Source: Gemmatimonadota bacterium
GTDB lineage: Bacteria > JAAXHH01
Length of the DNA stretch: 64,000 bases
Assembly (NCBI GenBank): GCA_026706345.1
Contig: JAPOYX010000023.1
Location: 37,256 to 101,255 of the forward strand
Direction of reading: 5' to 3'
Numbering within the stretch: the first letter of the stretch is position 1; every line of letters starts with the position of its first letter. This document shows, piece by piece, positions 24,963 to 34,588 of the stretch. The position numbers and the translations under genes were made by a program. A model generated the notes under the pieces. The model was not told the origin of the DNA and did not search any database. It saw nothing but the letters and a program-made list of their open reading frames with translations.

Positions 24963-27404
24963 CTAACCCTTGACCACGATATTGAGCAGCTTGTCCGGCA
25001 CGAAGATGTTCCGCACCGATTCCTTGCCGTCCGTCCACTGGCGCACGCGCTCGCTGGCGAAGGCGGCCTGCTCGATTTCCTCGCGGGGCGTCCCGGGCGG
25101 CAGTTCCAGGCGGTCACGTACCCGGCCGTTGATCTGGATGACGTACTCGATCGTGGCGGATACGATCAACGACGGATCGTACTCCGGCCAGGGTACGTCG
25201 CAGATCATGCCCTCCCGGCCCAGGTGCGTCCAAAGTTCCTGGGAGATGAACGGCGCGAAGGGCGCGGCCAGTTGAAGCAGCGTGCAGGCCGCGTCGCGAT
25301 GATGCGAAAACGCGTTCTGCAAACCGTTGAGCAGTTCCATCAGGCGCGCGATGGCGGTATTGTACTGAAATGTTTCGATGTCTTCGGTGACGTCGCGGAT
25401 TTTGGCATGCAGCAGGGCGAGCATCTCGGGATCGTCGGCCAGCGCTTCACTGAACGTGGTTCCGGTTACGTAGCGCCAGAGCCGGTCGTAGAACCGTCGG
25501 ACGCCGTTGATGCCCGCGTCTTGAAAGTCACCGCCCACCTGGTAGGGCCCCAGGAACATGAGATAAGTGCGGAAGGCGTCCGCTCCGAATTTGTCCAGGT
25601 ATTCGTCGGGATTGACCACGTTCCCCTTGGACTTGCTCATTTTCGCGCCGGAGCGGATGATGGTGCCATGGGCCCGGAACTTCTTGAAGGGTTCGGAAAA
25701 GGAGATCAGGCCGATGTCGTGCAGCGCCATCGTGACGAACCGGGTGTACATGAGATGTAGCACCGCGTGCTCGTTGCCCCCCACGTACATGTCCACGGGC
25801 AGCCACCGTTCCGTCATCTCCGGGTCGAAGACCACGTCCTCGCGTTCCGAGCTCGGATACCGGAAGAAATACCACGCCGAATCGAGGAAGTTGTCGTTGA
25901 CGTCGGTCTCCCGGGTGGCGGGACCGCCACACGCGGGACAGGTGGTGTTCAGGAAGGACGGGTCGCGCGCCAGCGGACTCCGTCCCGTCCCGTCCGGCCT
26001 GAAGTCCTCCACGTGGGGGAGGATTACGGGCAACTGGTCCTCGGGAACTGGCACCACGCCGCAGTCTCCGCAGTGAATCATCGGGATCGGCGGCCCCCAG
26101 TACCGCTGGCGGCTGATGCACCAGTCCCGCAGCCGGTAGTTGACCTGGCGCTTTCCGACGCCGCGCTTATCCAGCCAGTCCGTGACCGCGCTCACGCCGA
26201 CGGTGCTGTGGGTCCCGTCGAAGGGCCCGCTGTTGATCATGGTTCCTTCGCCGGTATAGGCTTCCTCGAGGCCGGTTGCGCCGTCGTATCCGTTCGTCGT
26301 GTCTTCCGATTCGCTGATCACCTGGACGATGGGCAGGTTGAATGCCCTCGCGAACTCGAAGTCCCGCCCGTCATGGGCCGGAACCGCCATGATGGCGCCC
26401 GTGCCGTAAGTCATCAGCACGTAATCGGATATCCAGATCGGAATCCGGGCGTCGTTGACCGGATTGACGGCGTAGCCGCCCGTGAACACGCCGGTCTTCT
26501 CGCGGGTAACGTCCTCGCGCTCGATGGCTGTCTTCCGGCCGCTTTCCTTCACGTATTCACTAACGGCCGCGCGCTGATCTTCCGTGGTCACGATGTCGAC
26601 AAAGGGGTGTTCCGGCGCGAGGACCATGTAGGTGGCGCCCCAGAGCGTATCCGGCCGCGTGGTGAACACACTGAGCTTCTCGTTCTGACTGGCCAGGTGG
26701 AAATCCACCTCGGCACCTTCGCTTCGGCCGATCCACCTGCGCTGCGCGGTCTTGGTCGTCTCGGACCAGTCGATCGTTTCCAGGTTCTCCAGTAGTTGCC
26801 TCGCGTAGGCCGTGATCCGGAAGAACCACTGGCGCATGTTCCGTTGTTCGACCAGGGCGTCGCATCGCTCGCACACTCCGCCCTCGGCCTGTTCCGCCGC
26901 CAGCACCGTGTTGCAGGAAGGGCACCAGGTGACCGGCGCTTCCTTCTGGTAGGCCAGTCCGGCCTTGAAGAGCTGGATGAAGATCCACTGCGTCCACCGG
27001 TAGTAATCCGGATCCGTGGATTGTACTTCGTGACGCCAGTCGAACATGGCGCCCAGGCGCTTGAACTGACGGGTGAAGTTGACGATATTGTCGGGGATCA
27101 GCCGTCCGGGATGGGTATTGATCTTGAGGGCGAAGTTCTCCGAATGGATGCCGAAGGCGTCGAAGCCCATGGGCTCGAACACGTCGTGTCCCTTTGCGCG
27201 CATGTACCTTCCGTGGATGTCCGCGCCCGTATAGGCGAACACGTTGCCCACGTGCATGCCCTCGGCGGAGGGATAGGGGAACATCATGAGGTTGTAGTAG
27301 GGCTTCCGCGCCGCCTCCAGGTCGACCTCGTACGTTCCTTCCGAATCCCAGCGCTCGATCCACCGCGCCTCGACCGCTCCGTGATCGTATCTGTCGCCGT
27401 TCAT
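24963..27404 (-). CDS. leuS: Leucyl-tRNA synthetase
   Basis: An 813-residue class I aminoacyl-tRNA synthetase that charges tRNA-Leu. The HIGH-type motif is HVGN (residues 51-54, in PYPSAEGMHVGN) and KMSKS starts at Lys588. The editing (CP1) domain is present (MSVFTTRPDTLWGATYMVLAPEHP; TTG-like T-rich motif in TYGTGAIMAVPAHDGRD), and the zinc-type segments CPSCNTVLAAEQ and CPACGG are visible. GAGGAAGC precedes the ATG. This is an essential housekeeping gene and shows that the region is chromosomal. Confidence 0.97.
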   Translation of the reverse strand: MNGDRYDHGAVEARWIERWDSEGTYEVDLEAARKPYYNLMMFPYPSAEGMHVGNVFAYTGADIHGRYMRAKGHDVFEPMGFDAFGIHSENFALKINTHPGRLIPDNIVNFTRQFKRLGAMFDWRHEVQSTDPDYYRWTQWIFIQLFKAGLAYQKEAPVTWCPSCNTVLAAEQAEGGVCERCDALVEQRNMRQWFFRITAYARQLLENLETIDWSETTKTAQRRWIGRSEGAEVDFHLASQNEKLSVFTTRPDTLWGATYMVLAPEHPFVDIVTTEDQRAAVSEYVKESGRKTAIEREDVTREKTGVFTGGYAVNPVNDARIPIWISDYVLMTYGTGAIMAVPAHDGRDFEFARAFNLPIVQVISESEDTTNGYDGATGLEEAYTGEGTMINSGPFDGTHSTVGVSAVTDWLDKRGVGKRQVNYRLRDWCISRQRYWGPPIPMIHCGDCGVVPVPEDQLPVILPHVEDFRPDGTGRSPLARDPSFLNTTCPACGGPATRETDVNDNFLDSAWYFFRYPSSEREDVVFDPEMTERWLPVDMYVGGNEHAVLHLMYTRFVTMALHDIGLISFSEPFKKFRAHGTIIRSGAKMSKSKGNVVNPDEYLDKFGADAFRTYLMFLGPYQVGGDFQDAGINGVRRFYDRLWRYVTGTTFSEALADDPEMLALLHAKIRDVTEDIETFQYNTAIARLMELLNGLQNAFSHHRDAACTLLQLAAPFAPFISQELWTHLGREGMICDVPWPEYDPSLIVSATIEYVIQINGRVRDRLELPPGTPREEIEQAAFASERVRQWTDGKESVRNIFVPDKLLNIVVKG

Positions 27405-27610
27405 TGCTTCCTCGAATCCAGCTGCCCGAATCCCTTCGTCGGATTCCCCGCCGCCAAAGGATTTCCGCTATACTGACCGGTCATTTCGCGTCCGTAATTT
27501 ACCTGTCTTGACTGCGGAAATCAAGCGACTACTTTATAAGGTGCCGATTACTGCGAGATGTCGATAGCCACGCGATACCGACTACCCGGATGGATATAGA
27601 GGGACCCGCC

Positions 27611-29059
27611 ATGCCAACCCGAAACCCCCATCTGCTGCAAGACGATGCCATCCGCCGGTTTATCACCGACGGACATGTGCAGGTCAATGCCGGGCTGCCC
27701 GGGGAGTTTCACCGGGACCTGTACCGCAAGATCGAGACCGTGCTGGAGGAGGAAGGCAATCCAGGCAACAACATCCTGCCCCGGATACCCGAGATCCAGC
27801 GGGTCTTCGACCAGCCCGCCGTGCGGGGAGCGCTGACCAGCATGCTCGGACCCGGTTACCTCATGCATCCCCACAGGTACTGCCACCTGAACAAGCCGGG
27901 CAGTTCCGGACAGCAGTGGCACAAGGACGATTACATCTTCGACCATAACGTGAGACACGCGCGTTGCCGGTGGGTGATGGCCTTCTATTATCCCCAGGAC
28001 GTGAGCGCGGACATGGGACCGACGGGCATTCTGCCCGGCATGCAGCACCACAACAGGATCTCCGATTGCGACGCATCCAAAACCACGGAGTCCGCGCTGG
28101 GACTGTGCGGTCCCGCCGGTACGGTCTCTATCGTCAACTTCGACTCCTGGCACCGGGCCACGCAAAACGTCAGCGAAAAGAACCGATACATGCTCAAGTT
28201 CCAGTTCACCCGTTCACGCGAACCGGCCGGACCCGCCTGGGGAGGCGGAAACGGTGGTTGGGCGTCGCGAAACGGTGATACACAGACCGCCGTTTCGGAG
28301 GTAGTCTGGAGCTGGCTGACCGGTGCGGACCGCGTTGGATCTGATACCAATGGCGCGTCCCTCGGCCAATGTCTGTCCGACCTGGACGACCCGGACGAAG
28401 GCGTACGGTTGCAGGCCGCGTACAGCTTTGGAAGGTTAGGTGGAGCATCCGTGGAGCCCCTTGTGGAACGGCTTCGTGCGACCCGGGAAGAGAACGCCCT
28501 GGCGAGCGTGCCCAAGAACCCCGCGAATCCCGCGGGCGGCAATCCGTCGGAACTGCCTGCCGCGTACGCCCTGTCGGCCGTCGGAAGTCCAGCTGTAAAG
28601 CGCCTTGCTGCACTGCTCGAGGACGATGCCTGGTGGGTACGGGCCGCAGCCGCGGACGTTCTGGGCGACATCGGCCTGCATGCGTCATCCGCCCGCCCGG
28701 CGCTGTTGCGTGCCCTCGGCGACGAGGACGCGTGGGTACGGCGTAACGCGTCCGAAGCCCTGGCGGTTCAGGGCGGTTTCAGCAACGACGACGCCCCTGC
28801 GCTTCGAGGCGCGCTCGGCGATGAAGACGAACGGGTGCGGCGCAATATCGCTTTCGCCCTGGCCAGGCACCCGATTCAGGATGCGGAGCTGGTCGACGAC
28901 CTGGCGGCGCGCTCGGTGGAGGACGACGGACGCTACGTCCGCTACTATGCCCTGGCGGCCGCGGCGAGGATGGCGGGGAAGACGGACCACGAGTCCCTGT
29001 GGGAAGCCATGCTCGCTACGCGCTGGTGCCCGCTGACGACCCGCAAGAGCGCGTTCTGA
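27611..29059 (+). CDS. Phytanoyl-CoA dioxygenase fused to a HEAT-repeat domain
   Basis: A 482-residue two-part protein. Residues 1-220 form a PhyH oxygenase with His104 and Asp106 (QQWHKDDY), His181 (DSWHRAT) and Arg192. From about residue 255 to the end there are HEAT-type helical repeats, each with an R-x-x-A-A or V-R-x-x-A pattern (VRLQAAYSFGRLGG, VRAAAADVLGDIG, VRRNASEALAVQGG, VRRNIAFALARHP). HEAT repeats bind proteins or act in phycobilin-type lyases, so this part may present a protein substrate to the oxygenase. The ATG at 27611 has GAGGGA six bases upstream, better than the earlier ATG at 27590. Possible promoter elements (TTGACT near 27508 and TTTATA near 27533, spacer 19) lie upstream. 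Confidence 0.88.
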   Translation: MPTRNPHLLQDDAIRRFITDGHVQVNAGLPGEFHRDLYRKIETVLEEEGNPGNNILPRIPEIQRVFDQPAVRGALTSMLGPGYLMHPHRYCHLNKPGSSGQQWHKDDYIFDHNVRHARCRWVMAFYYPQDVSADMGPTGILPGMQHHNRISDCDASKTTESALGLCGPAGTVSIVNFDSWHRATQNVSEKNRYMLKFQFTRSREPAGPAWGGGNGGWASRNGDTQTAVSEVVWSWLTGADRVGSDTNGASLGQCLSDLDDPDEGVRLQAAYSFGRLGGASVEPLVERLRATREENALASVPKNPANPAGGNPSELPAAYALSAVGSPAVKRLAALLEDDAWWVRAAAADVLGDIGLHASSARPALLRALGDEDAWVRRNASEALAVQGGFSNDDAPALRGALGDEDERVRRNIAFALARHPIQDAELVDDLAARSVEDDGRYVRYYALAAAARMAGKTDHESLWEAMLATRWCPLTTRKSAF

Positions 29060-29136
29060 CTCCGCGTTAATCATGTCGTGCCGCGGAGTGCAAGCACCTG
29101 TCACGCCATGAATCCCCGCGGTTCGTCTTCCGTTTG

Positions 29137-30480
29137 TTACTGGTCCGCATCTGCATTGATCCGGCCAAACAGCAGGTAAAGAGGGTAGCTCAGGACGACC
29201 ACGGCCAGGGCCGTCAGGCTGACACCCGTGCCGCCAATGATGTTGCCGGCCAGGAAGGCCAGGGCGCCGGCAAGCGTGAGGGCCGTGGTCCATGGATAAC
29301 CCCAGGCCCGGTAAGGCCGCGGGATATCCGGTTCCTTTCGTCTCAGGATGAAAACGGATAGGAACAGGATGGCGTAGTTGACCACGGTGAAGAACGCCAG
29401 GGCCTCTACCAGGCGTACGAAGCTCCCGCTGAACAGCAGGAAGACGATTGTGGCCGCGAGGCTGGCGAAGAGCGCCACGGTGGGCGTGCCGCCCCGGTTT
29501 ACCCGCCGGCACTGCTTGAAGAAAAGACCGTCTGTGCTCATGGCGTAAACCACCCGGGCGGCGAACATGAAGCCCAGGTTGATCCCGATGATCAGGAAAC
29601 CGGTCAAACTCGCGGTGATAAGCGTTTCCGCAAGCGGTCCGAACACGGTCTCCACGGCCCGGCCCACGGCCAGTTCGGCGCCCGCGATCTCCGAAATGGG
29701 CAGCATGCGCAACAGGGCGATGTTGATGAGCATGTAGACCGCGATCACAATTCCCACGCCCATGAACATCGACCGGGGAATCGTCCGTCCCGGATTTGCC
29801 ATTTCCTCAGAGAAATAAGCGGTAAACACCCAGCCGTCATAGGCGTAAAGCACGCCACGCAGGGCCACGATGAAGGCCATGACCACGGCCCATCCCGCCG
29901 GCATGGACGGCAGCGACGCCGGTTCGGTTTCCGACGCTCCGCCGCCCGCCAGTGCGAAACACGCGATGATGAGCACGGCGAATATGGCCGCCTTGATCAT
30001 GCTCGCGACGTTGTGGAGGCCGGTTCCCCATTTCACTCCCCGCCATTGGATCATCGCGAAGGTGACAGCGATGGCCAGGCACAGCGGAAGGCTATGCTTC
30101 GGAATCGAGGGCGTCAGGAGATGGAGGTATTCGTTGATGACGACGATGGTCATGGCCGTTGCGCCGCACCAGTTCAGCCAGTCGGTCCACCCGCTGACGA
30201 AACCGACGAAGGGCCCGAGGGTCCGGTGCGCGTAGACGTAGTAGGCGCCGGCCCGCGGCAATGCGGTGGCCATCTCCGCCGCGGACGCCGTGCTGAACAG
30301 CACGAACACACCGGCCGCGATCCAGGTGGACATATACCACCAGGGATCGGGCAACTGGGCCGCCACCTCGCCCGGCGCGCGCAGGATGCCGAGGCTGACG
30401 ATGCCGCCGAAAGTGATGGCCAGGCCGGTGATCAGGCCGAGTACCCGCAGGAGACCGCCTCGGGAAGACGCGGAAGACAT
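29137..30480 (-). CDS. APC superfamily amino acid permease
   Basis: A 447-residue membrane protein with about twelve hydrophobic segments. The first helix has the APC signature (GLAITFGGIVSLGILRAPG), followed by AEMATALPRAGAYYVYAHRTLGPF. It probably takes up an amino acid or related amine across the inner membrane by proton or sodium symport, or exchanges it. Which one cannot be read. It is convergent with the PhyH-HEAT gene, 77 bp away, and divergent from the AICAR transformylase gene. Confidence 0.9.
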   Translation of the reverse strand: MSSASSRGGLLRVLGLITGLAITFGGIVSLGILRAPGEVAAQLPDPWWYMSTWIAAGVFVLFSTASAAEMATALPRAGAYYVYAHRTLGPFVGFVSGWTDWLNWCGATAMTIVVINEYLHLLTPSIPKHSLPLCLAIAVTFAMIQWRGVKWGTGLHNVASMIKAAIFAVLIIACFALAGGGASETEPASLPSMPAGWAVVMAFIVALRGVLYAYDGWVFTAYFSEEMANPGRTIPRSMFMGVGIVIAVYMLINIALLRMLPISEIAGAELAVGRAVETVFGPLAETLITASLTGFLIIGINLGFMFAARVVYAMSTDGLFFKQCRRVNRGGTPTVALFASLAATIVFLLFSGSFVRLVEALAFFTVVNYAILFLSVFILRRKEPDIPRPYRAWGYPWTTALTLAGALAFLAGNIIGGTGVSLTALAVVVLSYPLYLLFGRINADADQ

Positions 30481-30666
30481 GGTTAGATCCTTAATCGGGA
30501 GGAAAGATCAGCGGATATTCGACCGGGCCTGGCGAGTTTCGTGGAAGCCGGCCGCCTCGTGAATATGGTTCTCCATGCCGCATGAAACAAGAGATTACCC
30601 CCCTGAGCGTTTGCCCGCCAACGTTCAGGGGATTATATTGTCCGCGCGAAGTGAACTTGTATTGGT

Positions 30667-30690
30667 ATGCATTTCGGTATGGAAATGCAT
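30667..30690. promoter_or_regulatory. 9-bp perfect inverted repeat in the leader of the AICAR transformylase gene
   Basis: ATGCATTTC, a six-base loop and GAAATGCAT, 52 bp before the start codon at 30743. It could be a repressor site or an RNA hairpin in the leader. It sits in the 262-bp gap between divergent genes. Confidence 0.45.
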
Positions 30691-30742
30691 TAGTTCCCGC
30701 CGGGATTTTCTGAGTGAAACCGGGAAACAGGACAATGACTAC

Positions 30743-31909
30743 ATGGATCTATCGCTTAAATACGGACTCAATCCCCATCAACATCCCGCCAGGGTGACCC
30801 TGCCGCCTGAATCACCGCTGCGCGTGCTCAATGGAACGCCGGGCTACGTCAACATCATCGATGCCATGGGCGCGTGGCAGTTGGCCCGGGAATTGAACCA
30901 GGCCACGGGGTTGGCCGGCGCAGCGTCTTTCAAGCACGCGAGTCCCGCCGGGGCGGCGGTCGCCTCGGACCTTGACGAGACTTACCTCGCGTCGCAGTTT
31001 CTGGCCGGGAAGGAGTACTCACCCGGTGCCACCGCCTACATTCGTGCCCGCGGCGGCGATCGCATGTGTTCCTTCGGGGACGCGGCGGCCGTGAGCGAGG
31101 TAGTGGACCGGTCCCTGGCCAACGTACTCAGGCGGGAAGTGTCCGACCTGATCATCGCGCCGGGATACGATCCTGACGCACTGGAGATCCTCTGTGCGAA
31201 GAAGGGCGGCGGATACCTCGTCCTGGAGATCGACCCGGACTTCGAACCGCCCGGAGTAGAGCAGAGAACGTTGTTCGGTCTCGAGTTGGAACAGCCCCGT
31301 AACGACGCGGCCATCACGCGGCAGACCTTTTCCAACATCGTCACGGGTAACCGGAATATACCGGATGCCGAGCTCGACACCCTCGTCGTGGCGACGATCG
31401 CCCTCAAGTACACCCAGTCCAATTCCGTCTGCGTGGCCTCCGACGGCCAGGTGATCGGCATGGGCGCGGGCCAGCAGTCCCGCATCCACTGCACCCGGCT
31501 CGCCTGCGACAAGGCCGACAAGTGGTTCCTTCAGCAGCATCCCCGGACGCTGGACCTCCCCTTCCGTGAAGGACTCAAACGTACCGAGAAGACGAACCTC
31601 GTCGACCAGTACCTCCTGTGGGACCAGCTTTCCGACACAGAAGAGGTCCACATGCTGGACCACCTTGAAGAGCTTCCCGTGCCGATCTCGCCGGCAGAGC
31701 GCAGGGAATACCTCTCCCGGTTCGGCGGGATCTGCCTCTCTTCGGACGCCTACATCCCCTTCCGCGACAATATCGACCGGGCCGCCCGAAGCAACGTGCG
31801 GTACGTAGCTCAGACGGGCGGTTCAACGGCGGACCAGGGCGTGACGGAAGCGGCCGACGACTACGGCATGGCGATGGCCCATACAGGGCTGCGGCTGTTT
31901 TTGCACTAG
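30743..31909 (+). CDS. Phosphoribosylaminoimidazolecarboxamide (AICAR) formyltransferase, stand-alone domain
   Basis: A 388-residue protein that corresponds to the C-terminal AICAR transformylase domain of PurH; it transfers the formyl group from 10-formyl-tetrahydrofolate in the next-to-last step of IMP synthesis. Recognisable stretches are LKYGLNPHQHPA, SFKHASPAGAAV, APGYDPDALEIL, KYTQSNSVCVA and GMGAGQQSRIHCTRLA. The N-terminal IMP cyclohydrolase domain of bifunctional PurH is missing, so a separate cyclohydrolase must exist elsewhere if the pathway is complete. The frame opens earlier, but the ATG at 30743 gives the domain start and has CAGGA ten bases upstream. It has an upstream inverted repeat. 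Confidence 0.88.
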   Translation: MDLSLKYGLNPHQHPARVTLPPESPLRVLNGTPGYVNIIDAMGAWQLARELNQATGLAGAASFKHASPAGAAVASDLDETYLASQFLAGKEYSPGATAYIRARGGDRMCSFGDAAAVSEVVDRSLANVLRREVSDLIIAPGYDPDALEILCAKKGGGYLVLEIDPDFEPPGVEQRTLFGLELEQPRNDAAITRQTFSNIVTGNRNIPDAELDTLVVATIALKYTQSNSVCVASDGQVIGMGAGQQSRIHCTRLACDKADKWFLQQHPRTLDLPFREGLKRTEKTNLVDQYLLWDQLSDTEEVHMLDHLEELPVPISPAERREYLSRFGGICLSSDAYIPFRDNIDRAARSNVRYVAQTGGSTADQGVTEAADDYGMAMAHTGLRLFLH

Positions 31910-31930
31910 CACGGACGCCGATCGTTCCCG

Positions 31931-32656
31931 CTACGCGGTTTCCGCGATCACCGCTTTCATCCGTTCCGGATAGTTTGTCAGGATCCCGTCCACGCCCATC
32001 CCGGTATATGTCCGCATGTCTTCGGGGGTATCCGCGTAGAATACATGCACACCCAGTCCTGATTCGTGCGCCTTCTGAACAAATCCCGGCGTGGTCATGT
32101 CCCGTCCAGGCTGCGTCGTCCGAAGCCCCATCTCCGTTGATGACCGAATGTAATCCTCGGAGGAGCGGTTGTTCGGAAAGATCCGGCAAGCTATTCGCGG
32201 GTCGACCTCGGCAATTATCCCCACGCTCTCATCATTGCAGGCCAGAATGGAATCGTCCATCATTCGGAACGCACGCAGCGCCTTCGCTACCTTACGTTCA
32301 TATTCGCCATCCGGGTTCCCACCCTCTTTAAGGTGTACATTGAGCCTCACTTTACCCTGAACGAGATCCAGCGCTTCCTCCCAGGTCGGCACGCGTTCGC
32401 CCCGAAACCGTTCGCCAAACGCCCATCCGGCGTCGAGTGTCCTGATCTCGGCAAGCGTGAGCTCGCCAATCGCGCCCGTACCGTCGGTTGTTCGATCTAC
32501 TGTGGCATCGTGCATGACGACGAGATGTCCGTCCCTTGTAGAACGGAGATCGAGTTCAATCTCATCCACGCCGATTTCCAGCGCCATCTGAAACGCGCGT
32601 AACGTGTTCTCGGGGTAGTTTCCCGACGCGCCACGATGAGCGATGTTGGCAACCAC
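31931..32656 (-). CDS. Glycerophosphodiester phosphodiesterase
   Basis: A 241-residue GDPD-family protein without a signal peptide, of the cytoplasmic UgpQ type. It hydrolyses glycerophosphodiesters from phospholipid turnover to glycerol 3-phosphate and an alcohol. The family signature is complete: IAHRGASGNYPENT with the catalytic His, EIELDLRSTRDGHLVVMHD with metal ligands Glu, Asp and His, and DRTTDGTG. The late segment LGVHVFYADTPEDMRTYTGMGVDGILTNYP is also typical. The start is a GTG. The gene is convergent with the AICAR transformylase gene, 21 bp away. Confidence 0.92.
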   Translation of the reverse strand: MVANIAHRGASGNYPENTLRAFQMALEIGVDEIELDLRSTRDGHLVVMHDATVDRTTDGTGAIGELTLAEIRTLDAGWAFGERFRGERVPTWEEALDLVQGKVRLNVHLKEGGNPDGEYERKVAKALRAFRMMDDSILACNDESVGIIAEVDPRIACRIFPNNRSSEDYIRSSTEMGLRTTQPGRDMTTPGFVQKAHESGLGVHVFYADTPEDMRTYTGMGVDGILTNYPERMKAVIAETA

Positions 32657-32779
32657 GTGTTATTCCTTAGCCTATTGACGCAGGTGTTGTTAATTAGTAA
32701 TGATCAGGGAGCCCGATAATTTAGTGATCAAATCAGTTGTTTCGCAACGCTTTCGTAACGCTAAGGAGTAGAAGACAGG

Positions 32780-34585
32780 ATGAGCGGCAAAAGACCCAAT
32801 GTCGTCCTGGTCATCACGGACGACCAGGGCTACGGCGACCTGGGATGCACGGGCCATCCGTGGTTGAAGACACCCGGGATAGACGCCTTTCACGCCGATG
32901 CGGTCCGGCTTACCGACTTCCACGTGTCCCCCCTGTGCACGCCGACGCGTGGCGCCCTGATGACGGGCCGGCGTCCCGTGCGCAACGGCGCCTGGGCGAC
33001 CTGCTGGGGCCGTTCCATCCTGCGGAAGTCGGAGACGACCATGGCGGACGTCTTCGCCGCCGCGGGCTATCGCACCGCCATGTTCGGCAAGTGGCACCTG
33101 GGCGACAACTACCCCTGCCGCCCCCAGGACCGAGGTTTCCAGCACGTGGTCGCCCACAAGGGCGGCGGGGTGGGGCAGACTCCCGATTTCTGGGGGAACA
33201 ACTACTTCGACGACACCTATTTCCACAACGGAGCGCCTGCGGAGCACGCAGGATATTGCACCGACGTGTGGTTCGACGAGGCGATCCGGTTCATCGAGGG
33301 GTGTGCGGCCGGGCGATCCACGGGACCGTCGTCAGACGCGCCACCGACGAATGCGGCCGAAAATGCGGCCGAATCAGACGCGCCCTTCTTCGTCTATCTC
33401 GCCACCAACGCCCCGCACAGCCCCTATCTCGTGTCCGAGAAGTACGCCCAGTCGTACCGCGGCAACCCTGACGTGCCGGAACCCGAATTCTGTGGAATGA
33501 TCGCGAACATCGACGAGAACTTCGGGCGCCTTCGCCGCAGGCTTGCCGAACTGGGCCTGGAAGAAAACACCATCCTGGTTTTCATGACCGACAATGGGAG
33601 TTCCGGTGGCAGCGAACTCGATGAGAACCAACACGTGGCGCGGGGATTCAACGCGGGGATGCGAGGAAAGAAGGGCTCCTACTACGACGGTGGTCATCGC
33701 GTGCCCTTCTTCCTCAGGTGGCCGGGAGGTGGTCTCGGAGGAGGGCGGGACGTCGACGAAATGAGTCTTCATATCGACATGCTGCCGACTTTCATCGACC
33801 TTTGCGGTCTCGATGCGCCGGCCGTGGACTTCGAGGGCCAGAGCATAGCACCGCTGCTGCATGGCGACCGGACCAGCCTGTCCGGTGACCGGGTCCACTT
33901 CCTTCAGTACCGGCAGGACACCGTGCCGCCTGAGAAATGGACCAATGCCGTGATGACACGCCGCTGGCGGCTGGTGCGGGGTAAGGAACTGTACGACATC
34001 AAGGCTGACCCAGGACAGCACAAGGACATGGCCGCCGACTATCCGAGCGTAGTGGAACGGCTGCGGCGTGCCCACGACGCCTGGTGGGACGAGATCTCGC
34101 CCGGGCTCGAAACATATTGTCCCATCACACTGGGTAATCCGGCCGAGAATCCCGTGCGCCTCTGTGCCATGGACGTGTTGGGCGACGTGGCCTGGCACCA
34201 GACCCACATCACACAGGCCAAGGAAAGTACCGGCACCTGGGCCGTCGAGATCGAGCGGTCCGGCCGCTACCGGTTCTCCCTGCGCCGCTGGCCCGCCGAG
34301 CGCGATCTGGCCATTGACGGAACAATCCCGCCCGAGGAGGCAAGAACCCTCATCTACGCCCCGGAGGATGATCGCACCGTGGCAATCCGGCCGGTCGAAG
34401 CGCGCCTGTCGCTTTTCGACGAGGAAAGGAGCGGATCTATCGAGTCCGGCGACAAGACCGCCGAGTTCACCCACGAGATCGCAAGAACGGGAACGACAAT
34501 CCTGCATGCTTCCTTCATTGACGAGGAAGGCAATATCCAGGGGGCGTATTACGTGGATGTTGAGCGATTGGAAGAGGCGGAATGA
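32780..34585 (+). CDS. Type I sulfatase (arylsulfatase family)
   Basis: A 601-residue alkaline-phosphatase-superfamily hydrolase. The N-terminus has the metal-binding ITDDQGYGDLG and Cys53 in SPLCTPTRGALMTG, the C-x-P-x-R motif whose cysteine must be converted to formylglycine. GKWHLGDNYPCRPQDRGF and MTDNGSSGG are further hallmarks. No signal peptide is evident, so it may act in the cytoplasm on imported sulfated sugars, or a later start may be used. The C-terminal part from about residue 470 is a beta-rich extension not needed for catalysis. The maturase that would make formylglycine is not in this window. Confidence 0.92.
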   Translation: MSGKRPNVVLVITDDQGYGDLGCTGHPWLKTPGIDAFHADAVRLTDFHVSPLCTPTRGALMTGRRPVRNGAWATCWGRSILRKSETTMADVFAAAGYRTAMFGKWHLGDNYPCRPQDRGFQHVVAHKGGGVGQTPDFWGNNYFDDTYFHNGAPAEHAGYCTDVWFDEAIRFIEGCAAGRSTGPSSDAPPTNAAENAAESDAPFFVYLATNAPHSPYLVSEKYAQSYRGNPDVPEPEFCGMIANIDENFGRLRRRLAELGLEENTILVFMTDNGSSGGSELDENQHVARGFNAGMRGKKGSYYDGGHRVPFFLRWPGGGLGGGRDVDEMSLHIDMLPTFIDLCGLDAPAVDFEGQSIAPLLHGDRTSLSGDRVHFLQYRQDTVPPEKWTNAVMTRRWRLVRGKELYDIKADPGQHKDMAADYPSVVERLRRAHDAWWDEISPGLETYCPITLGNPAENPVRLCAMDVLGDVAWHQTHITQAKESTGTWAVEIERSGRYRFSLRRWPAERDLAIDGTIPPEEARTLIYAPEDDRTVAIRPVEARLSLFDEERSGSIESGDKTAEFTHEIARTGTTILHASFIDEEGNIQGAYYVDVERLEEAE

Positions 34586-34588
34586 AGG

